This document shows positions 33,820 through 42,754 of a DNA stretch of 64,000 nt, in pieces. Under the pieces are notes generated by a model that saw only the letters and a list, made by a program, of their open reading frames with translations, ran no database searches and had not been told where the DNA came from. The translations under genes were made by a program, and so were the position numbers. The first letter of the stretch is position 1; each line of letters opens with the position of its first letter. Origin of the DNA: Agrobacterium tumefaciens (GTDB lineage: Bacteria > Pseudomonadota > Alphaproteobacteria > Rhizobiales > Rhizobiaceae); the NCBI RefSeq assembly GCF_005221325.1, contig NZ_CP039892.1, forward strand, positions 1-64,000, read 5' to 3'.

Positions 33820-33848
33820 AAGGGCCGCGATCTCGCCGGCCCTTTTTT
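33820..33848 (+). terminator. Intrinsic terminator
   Basis: AAGGGCC and GGCCCTT flank a short loop and run into TTTTTT on the plus strand, between convergent genes. Confidence 0.7.
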
Positions 33849-33849
33849 C

Positions 33850-34533
33850 TTACAACGAATTGACCAGCGGCTTCTTCGTATCGGTCCCGTCGTAGCGCGA
33901 CGAGTTAACGTCTCGGCCGACGCGGTGAAACACCAGGTCATCATCAATCTGGTGATCGAGCAACAGTGCTTTGGCGTCCTTTCCCTGAAGGTCAGTATCA
34001 AGCCAGTCGTCGTAGCTACTCTGGTCGAGGATCACTGGCATCCTCGTATGGATATGCGCGATGTGCTGAACGGCCGGCGCGGTGATTATGGTACAGCTGG
34101 TTACGCCAAGCTTTTCGTTGTGCGCCCAGAGGCCGGCAAAGGAGAACCCTTTGCCTTCCGGCATCTGCAGCAGCCATGGGTCTTTTTTGCCGTCCTCGGC
34201 ATTCGTCGTCCATTCGAAATACCCATCAGCCGGGATGAGACAGCGCTTCGACTTGAACGGTTCACGGAACGCGCCAGAGGTATCGACAGTCTCGATGCGG
34301 GCATTGAACATCGTCGCCTTCGGCATTTCCTTGGCGAAGAACGGCACGAGCCACCACCGGCCGTAATCGACCTCAAGCGCGCCGGTCTTGTCCTTATGGG
34401 CAAAATAAACGCTCTGCGTGGGCGCGATGTTGTATTGGGGCGGCATGTTGGATGGTGGCGGGGCAGCGTTGTGGATGCTGTAGAGCGCGTGGATCTCTGC
34501 CCAGGTCATTTCATTGGTAAACCGTCCGCACAT
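33850..34533 (-). CDS. SRAP/YedK-type abasic-site protein
   Basis: A 227-residue SRAP-family protein. The mature N-terminus is Cys2 (MCGRF), the residue that crosslinks to abasic sites. It is followed by YNIAPTQ, FNARIETV, KRCLIPADGYFEW, SFAGLWA and HTRMPVIL. HMCES/YedK shields abasic sites in single-stranded DNA, which fits a plasmid that enters as single strands. AAGGAGAG precedes the ATG. Confidence 0.9.
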   Translation of the reverse strand: MCGRFTNEMTWAEIHALYSIHNAAPPPSNMPPQYNIAPTQSVYFAHKDKTGALEVDYGRWWLVPFFAKEMPKATMFNARIETVDTSGAFREPFKSKRCLIPADGYFEWTTNAEDGKKDPWLLQMPEGKGFSFAGLWAHNEKLGVTSCTIITAPAVQHIAHIHTRMPVILDQSSYDDWLDTDLQGKDAKALLLDHQIDDDLVFHRVGRDVNSSRYDGTDTKKPLVNSL

Positions 34534-34605
34534 TCGGTCTCTCCTTTTTGAGCTGGAACGATATGTCAAAATCTCTGTTCCGTCGAAAAAACGAACGGTG
34601 TTGGT

Positions 34606-34842
34606 ATGGCGCGATACTACTTTCAAATCCGAAACAATGGTTTGCTCGAAGAAGATCAGGAAGGAACAGAACTAGCCTCAGACGACGCAGCACAACTTGA
34701 GGCAATAGCAGGCGCGCGAGAGGTCGTTGCAGATCGGGTGAAACGGGGCGAGACGATCGGAACCGATGCGTTCGAGGTCGTGAATGAGCGTGGCGAGTTG
34801 ATCCACACGCTACCGCTCCGGTCGGTTCTAAAGTTGACCTGA
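34606..34842 (+). CDS. DUF6894-like small protein
   Basis: A 78-residue protein. MARYYFQIRNNG, then EEDQEGTELASDDAAQLEA, matches the family of short proteins common in Rhizobiales. Function unknown. Divergent from the SRAP gene. Confidence 0.75.
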   Translation: MARYYFQIRNNGLLEEDQEGTELASDDAAQLEAIAGAREVVADRVKRGETIGTDAFEVVNERGELIHTLPLRSVLKLT

Positions 34843-34983
34843 GCATAAAGCATGGAACGATGTCACGGCCGACGTGTTGAATCCGCAAGCGGGTCGATGA
34901 GCGACCGAAGATGGACCTACCCGGCGTGATGACCTGATGGCGATTTGCAGACGCTCCACCGCTGCAATGAAGGAGATAAGAAC

Positions 34984-35175
34984 ATGAGTTCGACAACCGA
35001 CAAGATTTCCGGCAAGGCTAACGAGCTGACCGGCAAGGCCAAGCAGGCCGTTGGTGACGCGACCGACAATCGCAGCATGGAATCCAAGGGCGCAGCCCAG
35101 GAAGCCAAAGGCGATGCGCAGCAGGCTAAGGGCCATGCGAAAGACGGCGTGAAGAGTGTCGTCGACAAGGCCTAG
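34984..35175 (+). CDS. CsbD-family stress protein
   Basis: A 63-residue hydrophilic repeat protein (DKISGKANELTGKAKQAVGD...) with the GKAK/GxAKQ pattern of CsbD. It is induced in general stress responses in related bacteria. GAAGGAG precedes the ATG, and a strong terminator follows. Confidence 0.85.
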   Translation: MSSTTDKISGKANELTGKAKQAVGDATDNRSMESKGAAQEAKGDAQQAKGHAKDGVKSVVDKA

Positions 35176-35204
35176 CAGCTAATGTGCCTCCCAGCACGGA
35201 CCCT

Positions 35205-35230
35205 GGCCCGCTCAGTGAGCGGGCCTTTTT
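35205..35230 (+). terminator. Intrinsic terminator of the CsbD gene
   Basis: GGCCCGCTCA/TGAGCGGGCC, a near-perfect stem followed by TTTTT. Confidence 0.85.
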
Positions 35231-35433
35231 CGTGAAGATCCCAACAATTCATCAATCGCGGCTTTAGCTCGCTCCAGGCAAACCTCCGGCCCTTCTAGCC
35301 GTGACGCCTCTGGCCGACCTGCGGGAAAGGACATCACAGCGTTTCCGCCGGGCGGCGTCACCACAGCAAAATGGTCACCCGGACTGTAGATGGCGATCCG
35401 GTGGTTTTTGTAATGTTCAATATGGGCTGGCAT
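35212..35433 (-). CDS. Small hypothetical protein
   Basis: A 73-residue protein (MPAHIEHYKNHRIAIYSPGD...). An AGGTGG eight bases upstream supports the ATG at 35433. Its 3' end overlaps the CsbD terminator. Confidence 0.45.
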   Translation of the reverse strand: MPAHIEHYKNHRIAIYSPGDHFAVVTPPGGNAVMSFPAGRPEASRLEGPEVCLERAKAAIDELLGSSRKRPAH

Positions 35434-35513
35434 ATCGTTCCACCTGCAAATCTGCACATTGCTCTCAGAGAGAAATCGCATGATTTTTGTCTTCCGATCT
35501 AGGAGGACGAACC

Positions 35514-36344
35514 ATGATTGACGCGAATCCATACCGCGAGGACGACCCCGATCTTCTCGAAAATACGAACTTGCCGAAGAGTTTCGTCAGGCGTCTACGC
35601 AATGCCTACTATACTAGGTTGTCAGACTTTGACGAGCTGACCGACATTCAGATGTTGCGTGAGCCCGGAATCAGCAAGCGGATAATAAAGGCCGTAAGGA
35701 CTGAACGGCAACTTGCGCAAGGCGTATTGGCTTATGGTCCGCCACAGGAAGAGGTTATGGTGAAACCGGCTTTCGATGAGAACTTTCACCTCTCTGAGGC
35801 CGGTCATTTTATAGCGACCGCAGCAATGTATGTTCGATCGGCTCGAATTATACGGGAAAGCGAGCGATGGGATTATCAATCCTCAATGCTCGCACGTCCG
35901 ACACTTCATTTGCTATCGCACGCCATAGAGATGCTTCTCAAATTCCCTTTGATCTATGCAGGAAACACGCTCGAACAGGTGAAAAAGAACTACGGCCATC
36001 GATTGATCGATCTTTGGCGCGAGGACGAGAACCGACATATTCGAGAAACGGTCAAAGCGCACGCCCAGAAGCATTGGACCTACGCCCGCGACAGCGGCAA
36101 ATGGCCGAATGATGACTTTTCACCTAATCCCGTCGAGGTCGTTGACAAAGCCCTCCTGCAACTCGGTCGCCTTAGCACCAAGGATACATCGTTTGCGCTC
36201 AAATATATCTACCCTGAAAAAGAGCCCGCACCGCGATCGGCGTTCTTGATTGACGTGTTCGGTGACACGATCGAGGACGGGGTGGGCAATCCTCGATCTC
36301 TTCTTCAGGGGTTGACGCTCGAACAAGATCTCGATCCAAGGTGA
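35514..36344 (+). CDS. Hypothetical protein with a HEPN-like helix pair
   Basis: A 276-residue protein. The segment HLLSHAIEMLLKFPLIYAGN, then YGHRLIDLW, resembles the helical core of HEPN-type proteins, but the RxxxxH motif is not evident. AGGAGG precedes ATG 35514. Function unknown. Confidence 0.55.
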   Translation: MIDANPYREDDPDLLENTNLPKSFVRRLRNAYYTRLSDFDELTDIQMLREPGISKRIIKAVRTERQLAQGVLAYGPPQEEVMVKPAFDENFHLSEAGHFIATAAMYVRSARIIRESERWDYQSSMLARPTLHLLSHAIEMLLKFPLIYAGNTLEQVKKNYGHRLIDLWREDENRHIRETVKAHAQKHWTYARDSGKWPNDDFSPNPVEVVDKALLQLGRLSTKDTSFALKYIYPEKEPAPRSAFLIDVFGDTIEDGVGNPRSLLQGLTLEQDLDPR

Positions 36345-36458
36345 TCTTTCTCGCCCACTGGTTCAATAGGGTTGCTCCTCTGCGCCTAGCCAATTAGAGT
36401 TGTCGTTTCATATAATGCGCCTAGCTCGTTAGCTAGGCCCATTGGACTATACTCACGC

Positions 36459-36590
36459 TGGCCCCTCAGAGCCCGATAATGTTGGCGCAGTGACATCGCG
36501 CAATCGAGGCAACGGATTTCTGTTCCACCTCGATCAATCAGGCGCGCATGTGCCACTTGCTCGGGACTGAGCGCATCTGGCGGCTCGAAT
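36459..36590 (-). pseudogene. Decayed 3' end of a serine resolvase
   Basis: The minus strand encodes PPDALSPEQVAHAR, then after a frameshift LIEVEQKSVASIAR, matching the C-terminus of the intact resolvase at 48453-49010 in the same orientation. Only about 130 bases remain. It marks the left edge of the biosynthetic island. The rest of 36345-36812 shows no gene. Confidence 0.7.
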
Positions 36591-36812
36591 CAGAAGCCAT
36601 TGATCTTTAGTGGCGGCCTAGTTCGACCGAAATCACTGTCCTGACACAGCCGAACATAAAGATCCCTTTGCGGCTTCGTCCACAACCCAGAGAAAGCAAT
36701 TAACGTCGCGTTAACCAACCGACGGTAACAATTTTCCCGTGCAAGCTACCCTACGCACAATTACGTCCAGCTTTTGAATGCCACTTAAATCTCATATTGC
36801 GGATTGTTTTGA

Positions 36813-38573
36813 ATGTCTGTCATCTCTCGCATCATGGCTATCAAAACAAGGGGCCACGTTAATGCTTCCGCCAAAGGTGCGAAGCACTTTCGCCATCAGG
36901 GTATCGTGATAAAGCGCCAAGCGAACGCCCGCCAGCGCTTGGCCATCCTAATCGGCGCATTCGCCGTGATGTTCGTGGTAATCGGAGGTCGGTTGATCCA
37001 GTATGGGATCGCCAACCCTATTGTAACTGGGTCTATACCTCCCCAAAACGCGGTAGCCTCGAGACCGGACATCATCGACCGTAATGGCGAGCTTCTTGCT
37101 ACTGATCTTAACATGGTCTCCTTATATGCGGACCCACGCAAAATCGTCGATCCCGACGAGGTAGTAGAAAAGCTAGCGGCCGTTATCCCCAATCTCGACT
37201 GGGGTGACACACATAAGAAGCTTCGTTCCAAGACTGCCTTCCAATGGCTTCGGCGCCAACTAACCCCTCGTCAGCAGGCGGACATCTTGGCCCTCGGCAT
37301 TCCGGGCGTAGGCTTCCGTCCCGAAAAGCGCCGGTTTTATCCTGGCGGGGTCACCGCTTCCCATATCGTAGGTCATGTGAACGTCGACAACCAAGGCCTC
37401 GCAGGCATGGAAAGATATCTGGACCAACAAGGCTTTTCCGACCTGCGTGATGCAGGCATGACGAGCAATATCCCGCTCGAGCCGGTTAAGCTGTCGATCG
37501 ACGTTCGCGTGCAAAGCATTGTTCGCGATATCGTCCAGAATGCTATGACGAACTACAAGGCTGAGGCTGCGGGCGCGGTTATCATCGATGTGGAAACTGG
37601 CGAGATCCTCGCGATGGCGTCCGTCCCGGATTACGATCCGAACCAGCCGTCACGCACCCTTGCCGATGGTAGTATTGATAAAGAATACGAGAAGGGTTGG
37701 TTCAACCGCATCAGCAACGCGACGTTTGAAATGGGATCGACCTTCAAGAGCTTCACGCTTGCCATGGGCTTGGACGAGGGAAAAATCAATCTGAACTCGG
37801 TCGTGGACGCCTCAAGGCCTATTCGCATGGGCGGCTTTACCATTAAGGATTTCAAGGGCAAGAACCGCCCTTTGTCCATTCCTGAAGTTTTCCAGTATTC
37901 GTCAAATATAGGCACAGCCGCGGTCGCTGACCGAGTCGGGATCGAGGGTCATCAACAATTCCTGACCAAGCTCGGCCTTCTCAGCAAAGTTGAGACAGAA
38001 ATGCCCGGCGTAGCTATTCCGACGCAACCCCGCGTCTGGAAGAAGATCAATTCGGTTACCATCTCGTTCGGGCATGGTGTCGCTACTACCCCGCTACAAA
38101 CCGCCGTTGCGGCCGCTGCGCTGATGAACGGCGGCGACCTTATTCCACCGACATTTCTCACCCGCTCGAAGGATCAAGCAGATGGGATCAAAAAGAAGGT
38201 CATCAGGGACCAAACCAGCGCTGACATGCGTTATCTTTACAACTGGAATGGTTTGAAAGGTTCGGGCCGAAGCGCTCAGGTCGAAGGCTTCCATGTCGGA
38301 GGCAAGACCGGAACAGCTGATAAGGTCATCAACGGTCGTTACGCCAAAGACATAAATTTCAACGCCTTTGTTGCCGCATTCCCTATGGATAAACCCCGAT
38401 ACGTAGCGCTTTCGATAATCGATGCGCCGATCTCAGGCGAGCATGGGGGCCGCACGGCAGCCTCGACGGCCGCTCCCATGATGAAGCAGATCATTGGCAG
38501 AACGGCTGCGCTCTTAGGCGTTACGCCGAGGTTCGGCTCTCCTGACGCCCAGAGCCTACTTGTAAATTATTGA
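36813..38573 (+). CDS. FtsI/PBP3-type penicillin-binding protein
   Basis: A 586-residue class B PBP. A basic cytoplasmic start and a membrane helix (about 42-66) precede the pedestal domain (about 85-230) and the transpeptidase domain. The active-site motifs are complete: STFK at 309-312, SSN at 363-365 and KTG at 498-500. FtsI crosslinks septal peptidoglycan in the periplasm and is normally chromosomal. This copy stands beside a biosynthetic cluster with no other division genes. A second, drug-tolerant target is therefore a natural reading, though inferred. Its 3' end overlaps the convergent synthase gene by 53 bases. The start is uncertain (36813 or 36834). Confidence 0.85.
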   Translation: MSVISRIMAIKTRGHVNASAKGAKHFRHQGIVIKRQANARQRLAILIGAFAVMFVVIGGRLIQYGIANPIVTGSIPPQNAVASRPDIIDRNGELLATDLNMVSLYADPRKIVDPDEVVEKLAAVIPNLDWGDTHKKLRSKTAFQWLRRQLTPRQQADILALGIPGVGFRPEKRRFYPGGVTASHIVGHVNVDNQGLAGMERYLDQQGFSDLRDAGMTSNIPLEPVKLSIDVRVQSIVRDIVQNAMTNYKAEAAGAVIIDVETGEILAMASVPDYDPNQPSRTLADGSIDKEYEKGWFNRISNATFEMGSTFKSFTLAMGLDEGKINLNSVVDASRPIRMGGFTIKDFKGKNRPLSIPEVFQYSSNIGTAAVADRVGIEGHQQFLTKLGLLSKVETEMPGVAIPTQPRVWKKINSVTISFGHGVATTPLQTAVAAAALMNGGDLIPPTFLTRSKDQADGIKKKVIRDQTSADMRYLYNWNGLKGSGRSAQVEGFHVGGKTGTADKVINGRYAKDINFNAFVAAFPMDKPRYVALSIIDAPISGEHGGRTAASTAAPMMKQIIGRTAALLGVTPRFGSPDAQSLLVNY

Positions 38574-40470
38574 CGGCCAAGCTCAGATGCGGGTCAGCCT
38601 CTACGCGCGCAATACGCTCCAGTTCGGTTGCGAGAAGGCTTGTCCCCGCCAAGCTCAGTACAGATTCCGGGTGGAATTGCATCGCTGAAAAGAAATCACC
38701 TCGCAGGGCGTGAACCTGACCGGTTGTTACATCGCGAGCCACACTGACTGACATGCCGGCCGTGCAGAAGGAATCAAACGAGCAGCGAGCCGCGAAAGTA
38801 TTGTAAAACCCTACCACTGCGCTGCGTCCGAAGTAGTCAATCTCGCGCTGCACGCCTTGGTTCGGGTGGGGCAACCTCTCGACTTTTAATCCCAGATACG
38901 CGGCTAGGATCTGATGGCTAAGGCAAACTGCCAAGAACGGCGTTCTGTCCGCGATGCACCTGGTCAAAGCGTGTTTCATGTGGACCACGCGTGAATCTCG
39001 GTCATCCAACGGATTTCCAGGACCGGGCCCCAAAAGCACAAGGTCGGATTGCTCGTAACCGGTCCTCCATTGACTGGCAGGAAGCACTTGAGGTTCCAGT
39101 CCTAGTGCTTGCAACTGGTGGGCCAACATTCGTGTGAAATCGTCTTCCGCATCGAGGACAAGAATTCGCTTTCGTGCCAATCTAGTGGACTGTAGTCGGG
39201 CACCACCAGACAACCAAAAGCTAGCTACTCGGTTATTCCTCTCCCGTAGCGCGGCTTGTATCCGGGCGTCATGACCGATCGTATTTCGTGCTGCTCCGAG
39301 AAAAGCGTTGAGCAAGCCATTTGCTTTCGCTGTCGTCTCCGCAGCCTCAGCCATCGGATCGGAGTGGCGAACGATCGTAGATCCGACCGAAATTTTTACG
39401 CGTCCACCGGGAGCAATATCGGCGGTCCTGATTAAGATCGCCGAGTCCAGCGCTTCTTCGCCAGCCTCATCTACGCCCAACAGCGCGGTAACTCCGGCGT
39501 AATAGCCGCGTCCTTTTGGCTCATATTTGGCGATCACCCTGCAGGCGTTCTTGATGGGACTACCTGTGACAGTGGGCGCCAGCAACGTGTCACGCAAGAG
39601 CGTCGATGCTCCGGCTCGCGTGTTTCCCTCGATATAGTACTCTGTATGAGCGAGCTTCGACATCTCCTTGAAATAGGGGCCTTTAAGCCGCCCCCCTGTC
39701 TCACAGAAGCGGCCGAACATCTTAAGCTCTTCATCCGCAACCATGAAAAGTTCGTCAGTTTCTTTTGGGTCGTTGAGGAAGTCGAGGGCTTGATCGACTT
39801 GGGGACCGCTTGCGGGATAACGATATGTCCCGCTGATCGGGTTCATCGTCGCCACTCCGCCGATCAAAGTTATCTGCTGTTCCGGACTAGCCCCAATAAA
39901 TGCACGACCTTCGAGCCAGATCATAAATGTCCAGTACGCCCCCGACTCCTTGGCCAGGAGCTCACTAAACAGCGAGAGCGCGTGGGCTTTGGAAAAGCCT
40001 TCGATGTCTGCGTAGAGGGAGCGCGACAAAACGAAATTGGACCCTTCCCCCCGGCCGATCTCGTCATCAATTATTTTCTGAGCTGTTGCCGCGTAGGCTT
40101 CATCGCTGAGGTCGAAGCCTATTCCACGAAGGTCCACGGGAACTTTGGGTATCCGAGCCACGGTTTCCGCGACGGACAGCACTTCGTGATGCGAGATTTC
40201 AATTGCCTGCAAGGCTTCGCCGTCATCTTGATAATCGAACCCTACTTCGCGGACCTGTCTGTAGGGGATCATGACCAGGTACTTCAGCAGAGGTGTGCTC
40301 GCCGACAGATGCGAAGTTGCCGAGATTTCTTCCAATTTGGAGAAGGAAACGCCATGGCCGGACACGACATCGACCGCTAAATCACTATCGGGCGACTTGC
40401 GCCTGGCAATCAGCGCGAAAGACGCGCTTGATCTTGTGTCTATAAGCTTTTGTAAAAGTGTCGACTGCAT
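38521..40470 (-). CDS. PhzE-like aminodeoxyisochorismate synthase (fused glutamine amidotransferase)
   Basis: A 649-residue fusion: a chorismate-binding TrpE-like domain (about 1-410) with NPISGTYRY and GSPIKNACRVIAKYEPKGRG, then a class I amidotransferase domain (about 445-640). The latter has LLGPGPGNP, the nucleophile in FLAVCLSHQ and the His-Glu of QFHPESV. NQGVQREID and VGFYNTFAA are typical of PhzE rather than TrpE-TrpG. The expected reaction is chorismate plus Gln to 2-amino-2-deoxyisochorismate. No phzB, D, F or G is present, so phenazine is unlikely. TTG-ATC-ATG with GAGAGG upstream supports start 40470. Confidence 0.8.
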   Translation of the reverse strand: MQSTLLQKLIDTRSSASFALIARRKSPDSDLAVDVVSGHGVSFSKLEEISATSHLSASTPLLKYLVMIPYRQVREVGFDYQDDGEALQAIEISHHEVLSVAETVARIPKVPVDLRGIGFDLSDEAYAATAQKIIDDEIGRGEGSNFVLSRSLYADIEGFSKAHALSLFSELLAKESGAYWTFMIWLEGRAFIGASPEQQITLIGGVATMNPISGTYRYPASGPQVDQALDFLNDPKETDELFMVADEELKMFGRFCETGGRLKGPYFKEMSKLAHTEYYIEGNTRAGASTLLRDTLLAPTVTGSPIKNACRVIAKYEPKGRGYYAGVTALLGVDEAGEEALDSAILIRTADIAPGGRVKISVGSTIVRHSDPMAEAAETTAKANGLLNAFLGAARNTIGHDARIQAALRERNNRVASFWLSGGARLQSTRLARKRILVLDAEDDFTRMLAHQLQALGLEPQVLPASQWRTGYEQSDLVLLGPGPGNPLDDRDSRVVHMKHALTRCIADRTPFLAVCLSHQILAAYLGLKVERLPHPNQGVQREIDYFGRSAVVGFYNTFAARCSFDSFCTAGMSVSVARDVTTGQVHALRGDFFSAMQFHPESVLSLAGTSLLATELERIARVEADPHLSLAVNNLQVGSGRQESRTSA

Positions 40471-40489
40471 GATCAACCTCTCTATGAAA

Positions 40490-41464
40490 TCATCCGCTCA
40501 ACAGTTGAATCGAAATTCTGCGTAACAGCGTCGGCTGAACAGGCGTTATCACCCCCGATCCCTTTGCCCACGAGGACAGATTGTCTATTACGAGCTGCCA
40601 CATGGCTTCGCGTGTCCGTGTGGTTGCCGATGCCACGTGCGGTTGAAGGACCACATTTTCCAAGCTCAAGAAGGCTGGATTGATTGCGGGCTCATGAGCG
40701 AAAACATCGAGACCCGCTCCTTTGATCGACCCACTGCTCAATGCTGCGAGCAACGAAGCCTCGCAGACCACACTCCCACGCGAGACGTTGATCACGTATC
40801 CATTTTCGCCGACCGCACTGAGTATGGAAGCGTCAACCAATTTGTCGGTCGAAGGACCGCCCGGTATTGCCAGCACAAGTATGTCTACGTCTCTCGCGAT
40901 CGAAAGGAGCGAGCTATGATAGAGGAAAGGCAATTCTGGCTGAGGATTGCGCCCATGGTAGGAGATTTCGACGTTGAACGCAGTTAGTCGACGCGCAACC
41001 GCCTTTCCGATCGCGCCCATACCGACAATACCAACCTTCTTTCCCTGCAAGCTCTCTCCAGTCAGCGGATACGGCCTTGAAGACCAAAGCCCCTGACGGA
41101 CGAATGCATCGGCAGCTGGTATTTGCCGAAGCGTAGCGATCATGAGGCCAACGGAGAAGTCGGCAACGTCTTCGGCGTGAACCTTGGGCGTGTTGGTGAC
41201 CGTAATTCCACGTCTCCAGGCAGCCTCGACATCTATGCGGTCATAACCCGCTCCAAAGCCGACGATCACCTCCACAGCCGGCATCTGATGAAGCAAATTG
41301 GCGTCTATGGTTCTATTACCGGAAGTGTCGGAACCGGAGATTATAGCACGGGTCTCATGACCGGAGGCCAGCTGAGAAGATAGGCAAAACTGACCCCCAA
41401 GCCTGTCCTTTACCCAAGGCGGAACATCATCTGCGACGAATACCTCTATCTTTCGCTTCTTCAT
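40490..41464 (-). CDS. D-isomer-specific 2-hydroxyacid dehydrogenase
   Basis: A 324-residue dehydrogenase. The Rossmann motif GIVGMGAIG is at about residues 148-156. The catalytic Arg is in NVSRG, the Glu in AHEPAI, and the His in LQPHVAS. It should reduce an alpha-keto acid to a D-2-hydroxyacid, or the reverse, with NAD(P)H. Its ATG overlaps the stop of the FAD enzyme upstream (ATGA), so it is co-translated in the island operon. Substrate unknown. Confidence 0.85.
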   Translation of the reverse strand: MKKRKIEVFVADDVPPWVKDRLGGQFCLSSQLASGHETRAIISGSDTSGNRTIDANLLHQMPAVEVIVGFGAGYDRIDVEAAWRRGITVTNTPKVHAEDVADFSVGLMIATLRQIPAADAFVRQGLWSSRPYPLTGESLQGKKVGIVGMGAIGKAVARRLTAFNVEISYHGRNPQPELPFLYHSSLLSIARDVDILVLAIPGGPSTDKLVDASILSAVGENGYVINVSRGSVVCEASLLAALSSGSIKGAGLDVFAHEPAINPAFLSLENVVLQPHVASATTRTREAMWQLVIDNLSSWAKGSGVITPVQPTLLRRISIQLLSG

Positions 41465-42714
41465 GCGAACCGCTCCGCCGAGTAGGGCGTTGGATCTGTA
41501 AAAGGTCTCAGGCCCTTGACCATTTGCGCCAACAGGCGTCCGGATGCTGCTGCAAGCGTCAGACCGTGATGGGCATGTCCAAAGGCGAACCATAATCCAC
41601 GCCGATGGGGGCTTTCCCCGATTACAGGCAGCATGTCAGGTAAGCAGGGTCGGCTTCCGACCCACGGAACTGCCTCGATCTGCTCCCCAAGCGGAAAGAA
41701 CCTTCTCGCTAAAGGGATAACGCGGGCGAGTTGGACATTCGACGCGGCAGCATCACGAGCGGCGAACTCTACGCCGGTATTGAGGCGGATGCCTTCCTCC
41801 ATGGGAGAAAGGCTGTATCCGCCGTCAGCATCTGATGTCGAATGATGAAGCTGGGCTCCCGGCTGCGCATTGAAATGCACCGCATAACCGCGTTTGACAA
41901 AGAGAGGGATTTTAATCCCGAATTTTCGTAATAGATCATCTGCCCATGGCCCCAGGCAGACAATAACCTTATCCGCGGTAACCCAACCGTTCTCCGTCTT
42001 CACTGAATATCTCCCGTCCGGATCGAGTGTCAAAGACGTCGCATCCGCCTTGACGAAGTGACCGCCGTTTTTGAGAAAGAGCCGGAAGTAGGCCTCAGTG
42101 AGCTTCAGGGGGCTGGAAAGACTAAGCTGATCAATCAGCCGAACCGCTCCGACCGGTCTAGCAAGAAGGTGAGGTTCGAGACTGAGAATTTGTGCCGGGG
42201 ATAGAATGTCTGCGCTGACACCATGACTTTTGAGGCCACCGATCTTTGCTACGTAATCCTTGAACGAAACCTCGTTTGTGAAAACACGCGTCCAGCCCTT
42301 GGGACTGAATTGCTCAGATACGCCGGCCAGTTCAGCCAATTCCATGTGTGCATCGACACTCGCGGCGAATAAGGGAATATTCGCTGTCATGGTACGTCGC
42401 GCGGATGCCGGCGCGCTCTTATGCCAGTATTTAACCAAGGCTGGGGCTAGGTGCCCCAGGGCTGAGGTTTGGTAGACGCAGTCGCGCCGACGGTTAGAAG
42501 CGTATCCAAGGATCGACCGGACATCTCTTGGGAAGAGGATAGGCGAAAAGCCGTCCGGCTGAATTAGTCCAGCATTGCCGTATGAAGTTTTAAGACCGGG
42601 AGATGCCTCCCGATCGATCAGCGTCACTTGGAAGCCTTCACGTTGAAGCTGAAGCGCGTTGCACAACCCCACAATTCCTGCCCCAAGCACTGCGATTTCA
42701 GTCTTTTCGCTCAT
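41461..42714 (-). CDS. DadA-like FAD-dependent amino acid dehydrogenase
   Basis: A 417-residue FAD enzyme. The dinucleotide motif VLGAGIVGLCNALQL is at about residues 8-22, the DadA-type GLKTSYGNAGLI follows, and the C-terminal FGHAHHGLTLAAASGRL completes the flavin site. It probably oxidises an amino acid or amine in the pathway. It overlaps the hydroxyacid dehydrogenase gene by four bases. Substrate unknown. Confidence 0.8.
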   Translation of the reverse strand: MSEKTEIAVLGAGIVGLCNALQLQREGFQVTLIDREASPGLKTSYGNAGLIQPDGFSPILFPRDVRSILGYASNRRRDCVYQTSALGHLAPALVKYWHKSAPASARRTMTANIPLFAASVDAHMELAELAGVSEQFSPKGWTRVFTNEVSFKDYVAKIGGLKSHGVSADILSPAQILSLEPHLLARPVGAVRLIDQLSLSSPLKLTEAYFRLFLKNGGHFVKADATSLTLDPDGRYSVKTENGWVTADKVIVCLGPWADDLLRKFGIKIPLFVKRGYAVHFNAQPGAQLHHSTSDADGGYSLSPMEEGIRLNTGVEFAARDAAASNVQLARVIPLARRFFPLGEQIEAVPWVGSRPCLPDMLPVIGESPHRRGLWFAFGHAHHGLTLAAASGRLLAQMVKGLRPFTDPTPYSAERFA

Positions 42715-42754
42715 AACGCCTCGACGTAATGGACCAATATCTGCCGGCCTGTCC

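Noticed and set aside
38521..40470. An anthranilate synthase for tryptophan synthesis
   Set aside because: The amidotransferase segments (AVCLSHQ, NQGVQ, VGFYNTF) and domain order fit PhzE, and no other trp gene is nearby. The distinction still needs alignment.
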